Part shown: in pieces, positions 25,962 to 33,612 of the stretch
How positions within the stretch are numbered: the stretch's first letter is position 1
Layout of the letters: each line of letters begins with the position of its first letter
Source: SURF-32 sp964648365
GTDB taxonomy: Bacteria; Planctomycetota; Phycisphaerae; UBA1845
Length of the DNA stretch: 64,000 nt
Direction of reading: 5' to 3'
NCBI GenBank assembly: GCA_964648365.1
Contig: CAZYLK010000001.1
Span: 13,758 to 77,757 of the forward strand
Made by a program: the position numbers and the translations under genes
The notes under the pieces: generated by a model
Database searches by the model: none
What the model was told of the DNA's origin: nothing
What the model saw: only the letters and a program-made list of their open reading frames with translations

Positions 25962-26446
25962 TGGCTGTTTGCAGTTGCACGACGAGCCGGCTGGGCCGTC
26001 GGCTTACGACCCATTGCCCTGCGCGACCCGCCGCTGGTCTGGAGATCAGACGGGCCGAGCAGTCGCTCGACTTCGGTTTCGTGCACGCCGATGCGTACCG
26101 GACCGAAGTGGCCGGGGCGCAGGAACGTCTCCAAACTCACGTGTACCACCGGTCGCCTCCCCGGTCTCTGCGCGGCCGCGACCCTGCCCCTGCGATTACG
26201 AGCGGACGGTCGCCGGAACTGCCTTGTCGAGACCATCGCCGGAAACCCGCGTCCGGCATCATGGCCCCGTCAGCACGGAGGCTCCAGGTCGCCGTGATAA
26301 TCGCACCGCCGACGGTGTAATTGACGGAATCGGTCGAATGCCGCATAACCCCGGCATCAGGTCGCGCCGGGGGGCGGTCAACCCGGCGGCGGCTCGTGTC
26401 GCGGGGCCACCGTCTGGTGGCCTCCATCCCGAAAGGCGGTCGGACC
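25962..26446. other. Non-coding or unassigned leader before pspA
   Basis: About 485 bp between the terminator and pspA. Open frames here overlap in several phases without recognisable domains. I see no RNA gene or repeat; it may hold the pspA promoter. Confidence 0.4.
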
Positions 26447-27205
26447 ATGATTCTCGGCAAGTTCTGGCATGTGGTGATGGCGCAGATCAACAAACTGGCC
26501 AACATTTTCTGGACGGCCGATCCCATCGCTCAGATGCAATACGAGTACGACCAGGCAGTCGCCCAGATGAAGGAAGGCCGCGAGGGATTAGAGCAGTACC
26601 GCGCCCTGGTGGAACGGGTCAGCCGTCAGGTCGCGACGACGAAGCGGCACGTCGCCAACCTGGAGGCCAAGGTCAAAGCCTACCTGCAAGCCGGCGATCG
26701 CGAGACGGCCGCCAAGTTCGCGCTGGAACTTCAGAAGGCCCGGGCGGAACTCGTCGAGAACGAAGAGCAGCTCACGCTGCACGAGACGGCCTACAACAAC
26801 AACCTGACCAAGATCAAGCACGCTACCGGCAAGCTGGCCAAGGTACGTGAGAAGATCCAGAAGTACGACGCCGAACTGAAGATGAGCAAGGCCGAGGGTG
26901 AGATGGCCAAGCTGGCTCAGTCGTTCAACTTCGACGTGACGACGGACTTCGGCGCCATCGAATCGGTCATTCAGGACAAGATCAGCCTCAACCGGGCCAA
27001 GGCGCGGGTCGCATCGGATCTTTCCAGCGAAGGCATTGTGGACGTGCAGCGCGAGCAGGCGATGGAACAGGCCATGGCCGATCAGGCCCTGCGCGAGTTC
27101 GAGATGGACCTCGGGCTGGTGACGCCGGAGACGTCGTCTGTTGCCGATGAGACAAAGCAGCTTGGACCGGCCGTGACCGAGGCGAATACGCAGACGCAGG
27201 GGTGA
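26447..27205 (+). CDS. pspA: PspA/IM30 family envelope-stress protein
   Basis: A 252-residue, almost wholly helical protein of the ESCRT-III-like PspA/Vipp1 family, which coats damaged inner membrane. It begins MILGKFWHVVMAQINKLANI, an amphipathic helix preceded by AAAGGCGG, and continues in long coiled coils (QVATTKRHVANLEAKVKAYL; ALELQKARAELVENEEQL). Length fits the family. It opens the cluster PspA, AAA+, TerB-like, vWA, SBP/OmpA, ABC permease, ABC ATPase, coiled-coil membrane protein, all on one strand, suggesting a membrane stress or transport unit. Confidence 0.9.
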   Translation: MILGKFWHVVMAQINKLANIFWTADPIAQMQYEYDQAVAQMKEGREGLEQYRALVERVSRQVATTKRHVANLEAKVKAYLQAGDRETAAKFALELQKARAELVENEEQLTLHETAYNNNLTKIKHATGKLAKVREKIQKYDAELKMSKAEGEMAKLAQSFNFDVTTDFGAIESVIQDKISLNRAKARVASDLSSEGIVDVQREQAMEQAMADQALREFEMDLGLVTPETSSVADETKQLGPAVTEANTQTQG

Positions 27206-27212
27206 GGAAGAA

Positions 27213-27562
27213 GGGAGTAAGGGAGTGAGGGAGTAAGGGAGTAAGGGAAGAGGAACGATGCAACATTGTTCTACATCGCGCGGTTCTGCCGGCTCGCGAA
27301 TCGCTTCCCCATCGCACCTGAAACAGCGTGCGCGATCACGCGCCAGCGCCGAGCCGCGGGCTTCAGCCCGCGCGATCCCCCCGGAAGTGAAGCGGCTACG
27401 AATCGCGCACTGTGATTTAGAAGAAGGCACCTCGGAAAAAGGACTGAGTCGGATGCGGAAACGTCGGGATGTCAGATTCGACGTGCCATCCGCTCTTCCC
27501 TTACTCCCTCACTCCCTTACTCCCTCACTCCCTTCTTCGGGAACTCCCTCACTCCCTCCTTC
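27213..27562. mobile_element. Inverted-arm 8-bp tandem repeat element, copy 1
   Basis: A left arm of GGGAGTAA/GGGAGTGA octamers (27213-27250) begins 8 bp after the pspA stop. A right arm of the reverse complement (ACTCCCTC/ACTCCCTT, about 27494-27562) ends just before the GAGGAG ribosome binding site of the next gene. The 245-bp interior contains a GCGGGCTTCAGCCCGC palindrome (27346-27376) and no gene. Two similar inverted pairs occur at 54656-54892 and 60161-60312. Calling it mobile is inference. Confidence 0.6.
27346..27376. repeat. Palindromic repeat, GCGGGCTTCAGCCCGC family, intergenic
   Basis: Same sequence and flanks as the hypF copies, here outside any gene, which shows that the unit exists independently of coding sequence. 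Confidence 0.88.
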
Positions 27563-27575
27563 CGAGGAGTCCTAA

Positions 27576-29477
27576 GTGGAACGCTCTACGACGCCGGTCG
27601 CACCCAGCACGCTGCCCGACTGGTATCCCGCCTGGGCGCGGGAGCTGGCGAATCTTTATTTCTCCGGCACGACCTGCGTCTTTCTGCTGCACGGCAATGT
27701 ACACGATCTGGTTCGGGTCGAGGCCGGCGGGCGCATTGAGCATACGAACGTACTCGATTTTCTCGCGTCGCAGATCTTCGGCTCTTGGGACGTGGTGCTG
27801 CAATACGACCTGGCGGCCGGCACGCGGCCCAAGGCCGGCAGCGACCAGAAGCGCCTCCGAGATATGGTTGCGTATCTGACTGCCCGGCTGGGCGACATGG
27901 GGCAGTGGACGCGCGAAGCGGGCAAAAACCTGCTGCTCTTTGACAAGCTGCTGGAACGCAACCTGGTCGAAGACAAGCCGGCCGAGCGGCGCAGCATCGC
28001 GCTGCTGTTCGATTACGCCCAATATCTGGTTCCGGCGGGGGGGGCCGGGATGATGAGCGCCGCGGCCGGGGCAAACCTCGTGCGGCTGCTGAGTTGGGCG
28101 CAAAGTCCCTACCTGAAGAAGGTCAACGTCGCCATCTGCCTGGTGGCCGACAAACTGGCCGAGATCAACGATCGGCTCGTGCAAAGCCCGCACGTGGCGA
28201 CGGTCGAGATTCCGATGCCCGATACCGAGGCGCGGCGGCGGTTTATCGAGTCGGAGCACGTCGAGATCGCCGCCGGGCGATGCGGATTGTGCGGAGCGAC
28301 CGCCGAAGGCAGCGGTCCAGACCGCGCGGCAGAGGGCGGCGCCGCCGCCGGGGGGGGCGGTGCGGAGGCCGCCGGGCGTCACGCTGGCGATCACGGTCAG
28401 GGCGGCCATGACCATGACGGCCACGACGCCGCGGAACTGGCCGAAATGTCGAACGGCCTCAGCCTGATAAACCTGAACGTGATCCTCTCCCGCGCACGTC
28501 AGAAGGGTGGCCCGATCGACGCGTCCGGCTTCCGCCGGGCCAAGAAGGATCTGATCGAGCGGCAATGCGAGGGGCTGCTCGAGTTCATCACGCCCAAGCA
28601 CACGCTGGACATGGTGGTCGGGCTGGAGGCCGCCAAGAGCCGGCTGCGGGCCGATGGCGACCTGCTGACCCGCGGCCACCTCGACGCCGCCCCCATGGGA
28701 TACCTGGTCAGCGGACCGGTCGGCACCGGCAAGACGTTTCTGGCTGAGTGCTACGCCGGCTCGATCGGCGTGCCGTGCGTCAAGCTGCGGAACTTCCGCT
28801 CCAAGTACGTGGGCGAAACCGAAGGGAATCTCGAGCACGTGCTGACCGTGCTGCGGTCGCTGGGTCCGGTGGTGGTCATCATCGACGAGGCGGACGCGGC
28901 CCTCGGTGATCGCGATAACTCCGGCGATTCCGGCACGTCGAGCCGCGTCTTCTCGATGATCGCCAGCCAGATGGGCGACACGCGCTACCGCGGACGGATC
29001 GTGTGGATGTTGCTGACCTGCCGACCCGACCTGCTGCCGATCGACCTGAAGCGCCAGGGGCGGGCGGAGGTTCACATTCCGCTGTTCTATCCGCAGAGCG
29101 ACGCAGAACTGGCGGAAATGATCCAGGTCATGGCCCGCAAGAACCGCATCGGGTTCGAACGGCCCATCGAAGCCGCGGCCATGCCCCACCGCGAGATGAG
29201 CGGGGCGGACATCGAGAGCGTGCTGGTGCTGGCGCGGCGGTGTGCACTGACCGACGGCCGCGAGAAAGTTCGGCCGGAAGACGTGGAGGCGGCCCTGGCG
29301 GATTTCATCCCGTCGGTGCAGGGGCTGGAAAAGGAGATGCAGGAACTCGCGGCCGTGCTGGAGTGTACGCAACTGAGTTTCCTGACGCCGGCCTGGCGTG
29401 AGAAGGTGGAAAAACCAGACGGCCGCACCCGCTTGCAGGAGCGGATGGTCGCGATCCGACAGTTGATTGAGCAGTGA
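27576..29477 (+). CDS. AAA+ ATPase with Cys/His-rich insertion, PspA/TerB cluster
   Basis: A 633-residue protein. It starts at a GTG (27576) with GAGGAG seven bases upstream. The N-terminal half resembles a degenerate ATPase module (VFLLHGNVHDLV, RSIALLFDYAQYLV). The C-terminal half is a complete AAA+ module: Walker A GPVGTGKT, Walker B VVIIDEADAAL, sensor region MLLTCRPDLLP and helix-rich lid. Residues about 230-285 form a low-complexity insertion with RCGLCG, a run of Gly/Ala, and HDHDGHD, a likely metal-binding or flexible linker. The architecture recalls Ycf46-like proteins. The substrate is unknown; PspA and TerB-like neighbours suggest a role in envelope or toxic-ion stress. Confidence 0.85.
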   Translation: MERSTTPVAPSTLPDWYPAWARELANLYFSGTTCVFLLHGNVHDLVRVEAGGRIEHTNVLDFLASQIFGSWDVVLQYDLAAGTRPKAGSDQKRLRDMVAYLTARLGDMGQWTREAGKNLLLFDKLLERNLVEDKPAERRSIALLFDYAQYLVPAGGAGMMSAAAGANLVRLLSWAQSPYLKKVNVAICLVADKLAEINDRLVQSPHVATVEIPMPDTEARRRFIESEHVEIAAGRCGLCGATAEGSGPDRAAEGGAAAGGGGAEAAGRHAGDHGQGGHDHDGHDAAELAEMSNGLSLINLNVILSRARQKGGPIDASGFRRAKKDLIERQCEGLLEFITPKHTLDMVVGLEAAKSRLRADGDLLTRGHLDAAPMGYLVSGPVGTGKTFLAECYAGSIGVPCVKLRNFRSKYVGETEGNLEHVLTVLRSLGPVVVIIDEADAALGDRDNSGDSGTSSRVFSMIASQMGDTRYRGRIVWMLLTCRPDLLPIDLKRQGRAEVHIPLFYPQSDAELAEMIQVMARKNRIGFERPIEAAAMPHREMSGADIESVLVLARRCALTDGREKVRPEDVEAALADFIPSVQGLEKEMQELAAVLECTQLSFLTPAWREKVEKPDGRTRLQERMVAIRQLIEQ

Positions 29478-29485
29478 TCTGGTGT

Positions 29486-29549
29486 GGCACCATGTGGCAC
29501 CGGTTTTCAACCGGTGAGCTCTGGAGCCGGTCTGAGGCCGGCGCCACGC
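29486..29549. repeat. Palindromic repeats, CCGGTTTTCAACCGG type, between two genes
   Basis: One clear unit (about 29492-29516) and a degenerate unit (GCCGGTCTGAGGCCGGC, 29525-29541) follow the AAA+ gene. Both are flanked by GTGGCA or GCCAC. No gene is seen between 29478 and 29697. Confidence 0.8.
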
Positions 29550-29697
29550 GATCAGCACCGTCCGCGCCGGGCGGATCGGGGAGCGGCCGCACCGGAGTAC
29601 CTGGTTCGGCGCAGCCAGCACAGTGATCCCAGCGACGACCGCGTCCGGTCGCCGCGGCCGAAATATCGACCGACTCGAAACACGAAGGATTTTTCGC

Positions 29698-30294
29698 ATG
29701 GCCAGAAAGAAAAAAGTCGCGAAAAAGAAGGCAAGCAAGAAGCGAGCCGCCGGTGGCTCCGGGAAGAAGGCCGCCAGGCGCCCGGCCGCAAAGAAGCGCG
29801 GCTCTGCGAAGAAGAAAGGCGCCGCCCGGAAAACTGCCGGCAGCGGCAAGAAGGCAGCCGGCAAGAAGAAGAGCACGGGCAAAAAGGCCGCCGCGCGGGG
29901 GACGGCCGGCGCTGGCGGGAAGAAGTCGAAGCGCGGCGCGAAGCCCGCATCTCGAAAGGGAACATCCACGCGGCGGGCGGCTGCTCCCGGCCGCAGCTTC
30001 CACGACCGCCCGTCAAGCTGGCTCGACGCCAACGCGGACGTGCCCGTGATCGAACAGGCGGCCCGAACCATGACGACGTTCATGGAGGCGATGGCCGACG
30101 GCGTCATCGACGATGGCGAAGTGCAGGCGCAGGAGCGGCGGCTGGTGGCGCTGATGAAGGAGATCGAGCCGCAACTTGACGACGAACTGCACGCATCGGT
30201 CACGAAACTGCTGGCCGAACTGACCGCGTACGACCTGATGCAGGTGCTGTGCGCCATGCACAAGGCCCGCGGTCAGACGACGTTTCAGGGGTGA
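29698..30294 (+). CDS. TerB-like protein with histone H1-like lysine-rich N-terminus
   Basis: A 198-residue protein from the ATG at 29698, with AAGGA nine bases upstream. The first 105 residues are almost only Lys, Ala, Arg, Gly and Ser (MARKKKVAKKKASKKRAAGG...), like histone H1 tails. The remaining ~95 residues form a helical domain with acidic motifs (TFMEAMADGVIDDGEVQAQE, LVALMKEIEP) characteristic of TerB/tellurite-resistance domains, which bind metal ions. The tail could bind DNA, RNA or acidic membrane surfaces; which of these is unknown. Neighbours indicate a stress system. Confidence 0.82.
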   Translation: MARKKKVAKKKASKKRAAGGSGKKAARRPAAKKRGSAKKKGAARKTAGSGKKAAGKKKSTGKKAAARGTAGAGGKKSKRGAKPASRKGTSTRRAAAPGRSFHDRPSSWLDANADVPVIEQAARTMTTFMEAMADGVIDDGEVQAQERRLVALMKEIEPQLDDELHASVTKLLAELTAYDLMQVLCAMHKARGQTTFQG

Positions 30295-30476
30295 CGTGGG
30301 GCGGTGGCCGCGGTCGCGCGGGTTTGGCGCTGCCTGCTTCGGAAGGGCTCTGTGCGGCCGTCGGTGCAGCGCCATCCTTCCCCAGAGATGGGCGCCGCGG
30401 AGTGCCAGGAGGCGAGCGAAGGAGCAGACCGGGCGACGCGCCTGCCGTCGACTCGCGAGGACAGGAGGTGACTTGA
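30295..30476. other. Intergenic region in the PspA cluster
   Basis: 182 bp without a gene. It ends in AGGAGG, the ribosome binding site of the vWA lipoprotein gene. Confidence 0.5.
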
Positions 30477-31283
30477 ATGAGGTCGGCGACCGGACAATCT
30501 CGACAACTCGCACGGCTGTGTTCGCTGGGCGTCGTCTCGATCGCGGCGCTCATCATGTTCTTTCCAAGTTGCGACCGTGACTCGTCGTCATCGACCGGAG
30601 GTCGGTCCCCGTCGCGCCAGTCGGGCAAGCGCGTCAGCGCCGGCCCAATCGACCTGCCCCAGGCGGACCAGCGGCTGTGCACGGGTGTCGTGCTGCTGGT
30701 GGACACGTCGGGCAGCATGAACCAGAAGGTGCGCGATCGCGGCGGCGCGGAACAGCCCAAGCACGTGATCGCTCGAGCGGCGATCGACCGGATCGTGGCG
30801 TATACCGATCAGTGGCAAACGCAGCATCCCGACCGCGTGCTGCACCTCGGCGTGCTCAATTTCAGCAGCTCCGCCCATACGGTCATGCCGCTGGCGGCGT
30901 TTGACGCTGCCACGGCCGCGGAGGCCGCGACGCGCATACCGGCGCCGGGCGGAGGAACCGCCATCGGCTCAGCCCTGCAGGAAGGCTTCAAGGCGCTCTA
31001 TGCCTCCGGCTGCGTGCGGAAGTACGTCGTCTGCATCACCGACGGCGAGAACACGTCCGGCCCGCCGCCCGACCGGGTCGCCCGCGCGCTGCACGGCCAG
31101 ACGGAAGGCGACGTCGAGATCCACTTTGTTGCATTCGACACGTCGCCCGCTAAGTTCGCATTCCTGTCGAAGGTCAACGGCTACGTCGTCGAGGCGGCGG
31201 ACGGGGCGCAGCTCGACGCGCGGCTGGCCGATATCTATGAGAAACGGATCCTGGCGGAGGCGATGACGCTCGAAAAGGAATAG
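30477..31283 (+). CDS. von Willebrand factor A domain lipoprotein
   Basis: A 268-residue protein. The ATG at 30477 follows AGGAGG by eight bases. A hydrophobic segment ending LIMFFPSC looks like a lipobox, so the protein is probably anchored in a membrane. The vWA domain has the full MIDAS motif DTSGSMN and the later TAIGSAL and CITDGENT elements; it should bind a divalent cation and a protein ligand. It belongs to the PspA cluster. Its TAG stop (31281-31283) lies inside the first unit of a heptamer array. Confidence 0.88.
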   Translation: MRSATGQSRQLARLCSLGVVSIAALIMFFPSCDRDSSSSTGGRSPSRQSGKRVSAGPIDLPQADQRLCTGVVLLVDTSGSMNQKVRDRGGAEQPKHVIARAAIDRIVAYTDQWQTQHPDRVLHLGVLNFSSSAHTVMPLAAFDAATAAEAATRIPAPGGGTAIGSALQEGFKALYASGCVRKYVVCITDGENTSGPPPDRVARALHGQTEGDVEIHFVAFDTSPAKFAFLSKVNGYVVEAADGAQLDARLADIYEKRILAEAMTLEKE

Positions 31284-31568
31284 CGAATGTCGAATAGCGA
31301 ATAACGAATGAAGCTCGCGCCGGTGCAGCGATCCTTCAGAACGGGGAGCGTAAACGACCGGCTGCGGAGGAATGTCGAATGTCGAATGAAGAGCAAATCG
31401 GAGCGGAGCGGCGCTATCCGGGCCGGAGCCGGAGACCACTGACAGAGGAAATGGGGATCGAGAATGGAGCCGTCTGACGCTGGAGCAGCATGTTCGTCTT
31501 CTCTGCATTCGACATTCGACATTCGCCATTCGACATTGAACCTTAGCCATTCGCCATTCGACATTCCC
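31279..31568. mobile_element. Inverted-arm 7-bp tandem repeat element
   Basis: A left arm GGAATAGCGAATGTCGAATA...ACGAATGAAG (31278-31314) starts at the stop of the vWA gene. A right arm of the reverse complement (CATTCGACATTCGCC heptamers, 31505-31568) ends 40 bp before the next start. A partial third array (31370-31391) lies between them. No gene is seen in the interval. Related arms border rpoD (20901-20943) and argH (36502-36537). Mobility is inference. Confidence 0.6.
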
Positions 31569-31607
31569 AACGCTGGTAGCGTTGGATAGTTAGACAGGAG
31601 ATACACT

Positions 31608-33380
31608 ATGGCAGGAAAGCCGAAAGCATCTTTTTTCGTGGTTATGGCCATCGTTGTGATTGGCCTTGTGGGCTTCGCGGGGTATCGGCTGATGAGTTCC
31701 GGCGACGACGCCGGGGACGGAGCGCGCACCGCCGCAACGCAGCCGCCCGCGTCCGACTCGTCGCCGTCGACGACGCCACCGGCCCAGCCCGCGGATGGCG
31801 CGGCCGAGGCGCCCGACGCCGCCGGCGTCACCACCGTCAAGGAATACAAGTTCGTTCCCAGCGAGCGGCTGCCGGAAGTTCGTGGCATCTCGGGATATGA
31901 GCTTGAAGACAACACGGTCCGCTTCGCGCTGAACGTGTGGGCCGGGTGGGGGCCGATTATCTTCGCCAACGATGGCTTCCGCGCCGGCAAGGAGTGGAAA
32001 ACGCCGGACGGCCAGACCTTCAAGGTGGAACTGGTCTTGATCGACAACCCGGTCGCCATGCGCGACGCCTACGCGGCCGGGAGCGTGCAGATCGGCTGGG
32101 CGACGCTGGACATGGTGCCGCTGTTTATGGAGGGGTTTGTCGATACCAACGGCCGGCCGCGCGACTCGCGGGTCATGCCGCGCATCTATCAACAGGTCGA
32201 CTGGTCGAACGGCGGCGACGGCATCGTCGTCCGGGAGAACATCAAGACGGTCGCCGACCTGCGCGGCAAGACGATTGCACTGGCACAGAACTCGCCCTCG
32301 CAGTATTTCGCGCTGAACATGCTGATCGCCGGGGGCATTCAGCCGTCAGAGGTGCAGTTCGTTTACACCGAGGACGCCTTCCAGGCGGCGGCGGCGTTTA
32401 ATGCTCAGCAGTCGATCGCGGGCGCCGTTTCCTGGGCGCCGGACATCTACAACCTTGAAAGCGTGCGCGGCAACCGGATGCTGGTGACTACGGCGACCGC
32501 GAACAAGCTGATCGCCGACGTGTGGTTTGCCCGTGCGGACTTCGCCAAGGACCATCCCGGCATCGTCGAGGGACTGGTGCGCGGCATTTTCGACGCCATG
32601 ATCGACCTGAAGGACGAGTCGAACCGCAAGCACTGCGCGGAACTGATGGCGACCGGTTACAACCTGCCGCCCAGCGACACCCTCGCCATGTTCGGCGACG
32701 CCCACAGCACGAACTGGGCCGAGAACTATCAGTTCTTCGTCAATCAGAACAACCCGGCCAACTTCGAGCGGGTCTGGAACCAGGCCTATTACCTCTATCG
32801 CCGGATCGGCGCGATCACGCATCAGCCGGTGCCGTTCGATCAGGTGATGGATTACTCGATCATCGACAAGCTGGGCAAAGAGCCGAAGTACTCGAGCCAG
32901 AAGGACGAGTACAAGATGCAGTTCACGCCGACGACGGTGGGCGAAATCCGGGCCGAGGAAGAGATTCTTACCAACACGGTCTTTATCCACTTCTTCCCCA
33001 ACAGTTGGGATCTTCACAAGAAGGTCACCAAGAAGGTGGACGGCAAAGATGTCGAGGAAATGTATGATCCGAACGTTGATTTCGTACTGGAGGATATCGC
33101 CAAGCTGGTCGGGCAGTTCGGCGCGGCTCGCATCGTCATCGAAGGGCACACCGACAGCTCGATGAAAGGGAAAGTCCCGCCCAGCTTGGTGAAAGAGTTG
33201 TCCTTGCATCGCGCCAAGTCGGTCATGGAGCAGCTTGTACAAAAGTACAGCCTTGATCCCAACCAGTTCGGCGTCGAGGGTATGGGCTGGGACCGGCCGG
33301 CGGATTCCAACGACCCGGAGAACCACGCCAAGAACCGCCGCGTCGAGGTGAAAGTCTACCCGGCCGAGGCGGGGGGGTAG
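31608..33380 (+). CDS. ABC substrate-binding protein fused to an OmpA peptidoglycan-binding domain
   Basis: A 590-residue protein with AGGAG before the ATG. It has an N-terminal membrane anchor (FFVVMAIVVIGLVGFAGYRL), a Pro/Ala/Ser-rich linker, and an SsuA/ThiY/NMT1-type periplasmic binding domain (residues about 90-390; VWAGWGPIIFAND, IKTVADLRGKTIALAQNSPS). It ends in an OmpA C-terminal domain (IVIEGHTDSS, NRRVEVKV) that binds peptidoglycan. The fusion tethers the binding protein to the cell wall. The permease and ATPase genes follow directly, so it is the solute receptor of this transporter. The solute is unknown; database names for this fusion mention phosphate, but the fold fits small organic solutes equally. 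Confidence 0.9.
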   Translation: MAGKPKASFFVVMAIVVIGLVGFAGYRLMSSGDDAGDGARTAATQPPASDSSPSTTPPAQPADGAAEAPDAAGVTTVKEYKFVPSERLPEVRGISGYELEDNTVRFALNVWAGWGPIIFANDGFRAGKEWKTPDGQTFKVELVLIDNPVAMRDAYAAGSVQIGWATLDMVPLFMEGFVDTNGRPRDSRVMPRIYQQVDWSNGGDGIVVRENIKTVADLRGKTIALAQNSPSQYFALNMLIAGGIQPSEVQFVYTEDAFQAAAAFNAQQSIAGAVSWAPDIYNLESVRGNRMLVTTATANKLIADVWFARADFAKDHPGIVEGLVRGIFDAMIDLKDESNRKHCAELMATGYNLPPSDTLAMFGDAHSTNWAENYQFFVNQNNPANFERVWNQAYYLYRRIGAITHQPVPFDQVMDYSIIDKLGKEPKYSSQKDEYKMQFTPTTVGEIRAEEEILTNTVFIHFFPNSWDLHKKVTKKVDGKDVEEMYDPNVDFVLEDIAKLVGQFGAARIVIEGHTDSSMKGKVPPSLVKELSLHRAKSVMEQLVQKYSLDPNQFGVEGMGWDRPADSNDPENHAKNRRVEVKVYPAEAGG

Positions 33381-33389
33381 ACCTCTGGC

Positions 33390-33584
33390 GTGGCACCGGT
33401 TCCGGTGTGGCACCGGTTTCCAACCGGTGAGTCCGGTGTGGCACCGGTTTGCAACCGGTGAGTCTGATGTGGCACCGGTTTGCAACCGGTGGATCACCTT
33501 CCGGGGTCTGATGCAGGGTTACGCGCACTGGTTGCAAACCAGTGCCACAATTGAAGACACCGGTTGAAAACCGGTGCCACATAA
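33390..33584. repeat. Palindromic repeat cluster with inverted orientation
   Basis: Three or four CCGGTTTGCAACCGG units in the GTGGCA-first orientation (33390-33490) are followed, after about 40 bp, by two units in the opposite orientation (33526-33549 and 33559-33584). The whole 200-bp interval between the SBP/OmpA gene and the permease gene consists of these repeats. Confidence 0.9.
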
Positions 33585-33612
33585 GAGGGTGCATCGCAGC
33601 ACTCGGACGGAC

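Noticed and set aside
25897..26446. A coding frame before pspA
   Set aside because: Several overlapping frames of equal quality, none with recognisable domains or a ribosome binding site; they overlap the terminator region.
27213..27562. Insertion sequence with inverted terminal repeats
   Set aside because: The arms are tandem octamers rather than typical IS ends, no transposase is encoded and no target-site duplication is evident; kept only as an unclassified element.
27549..30263. A 900-codon minus-strand open frame opposite the AAA+ and TerB-like genes
   Set aside because: Antisense shadow; its Phe/Ala-rich part merely mirrors the Lys/Ala-rich TerB tail.
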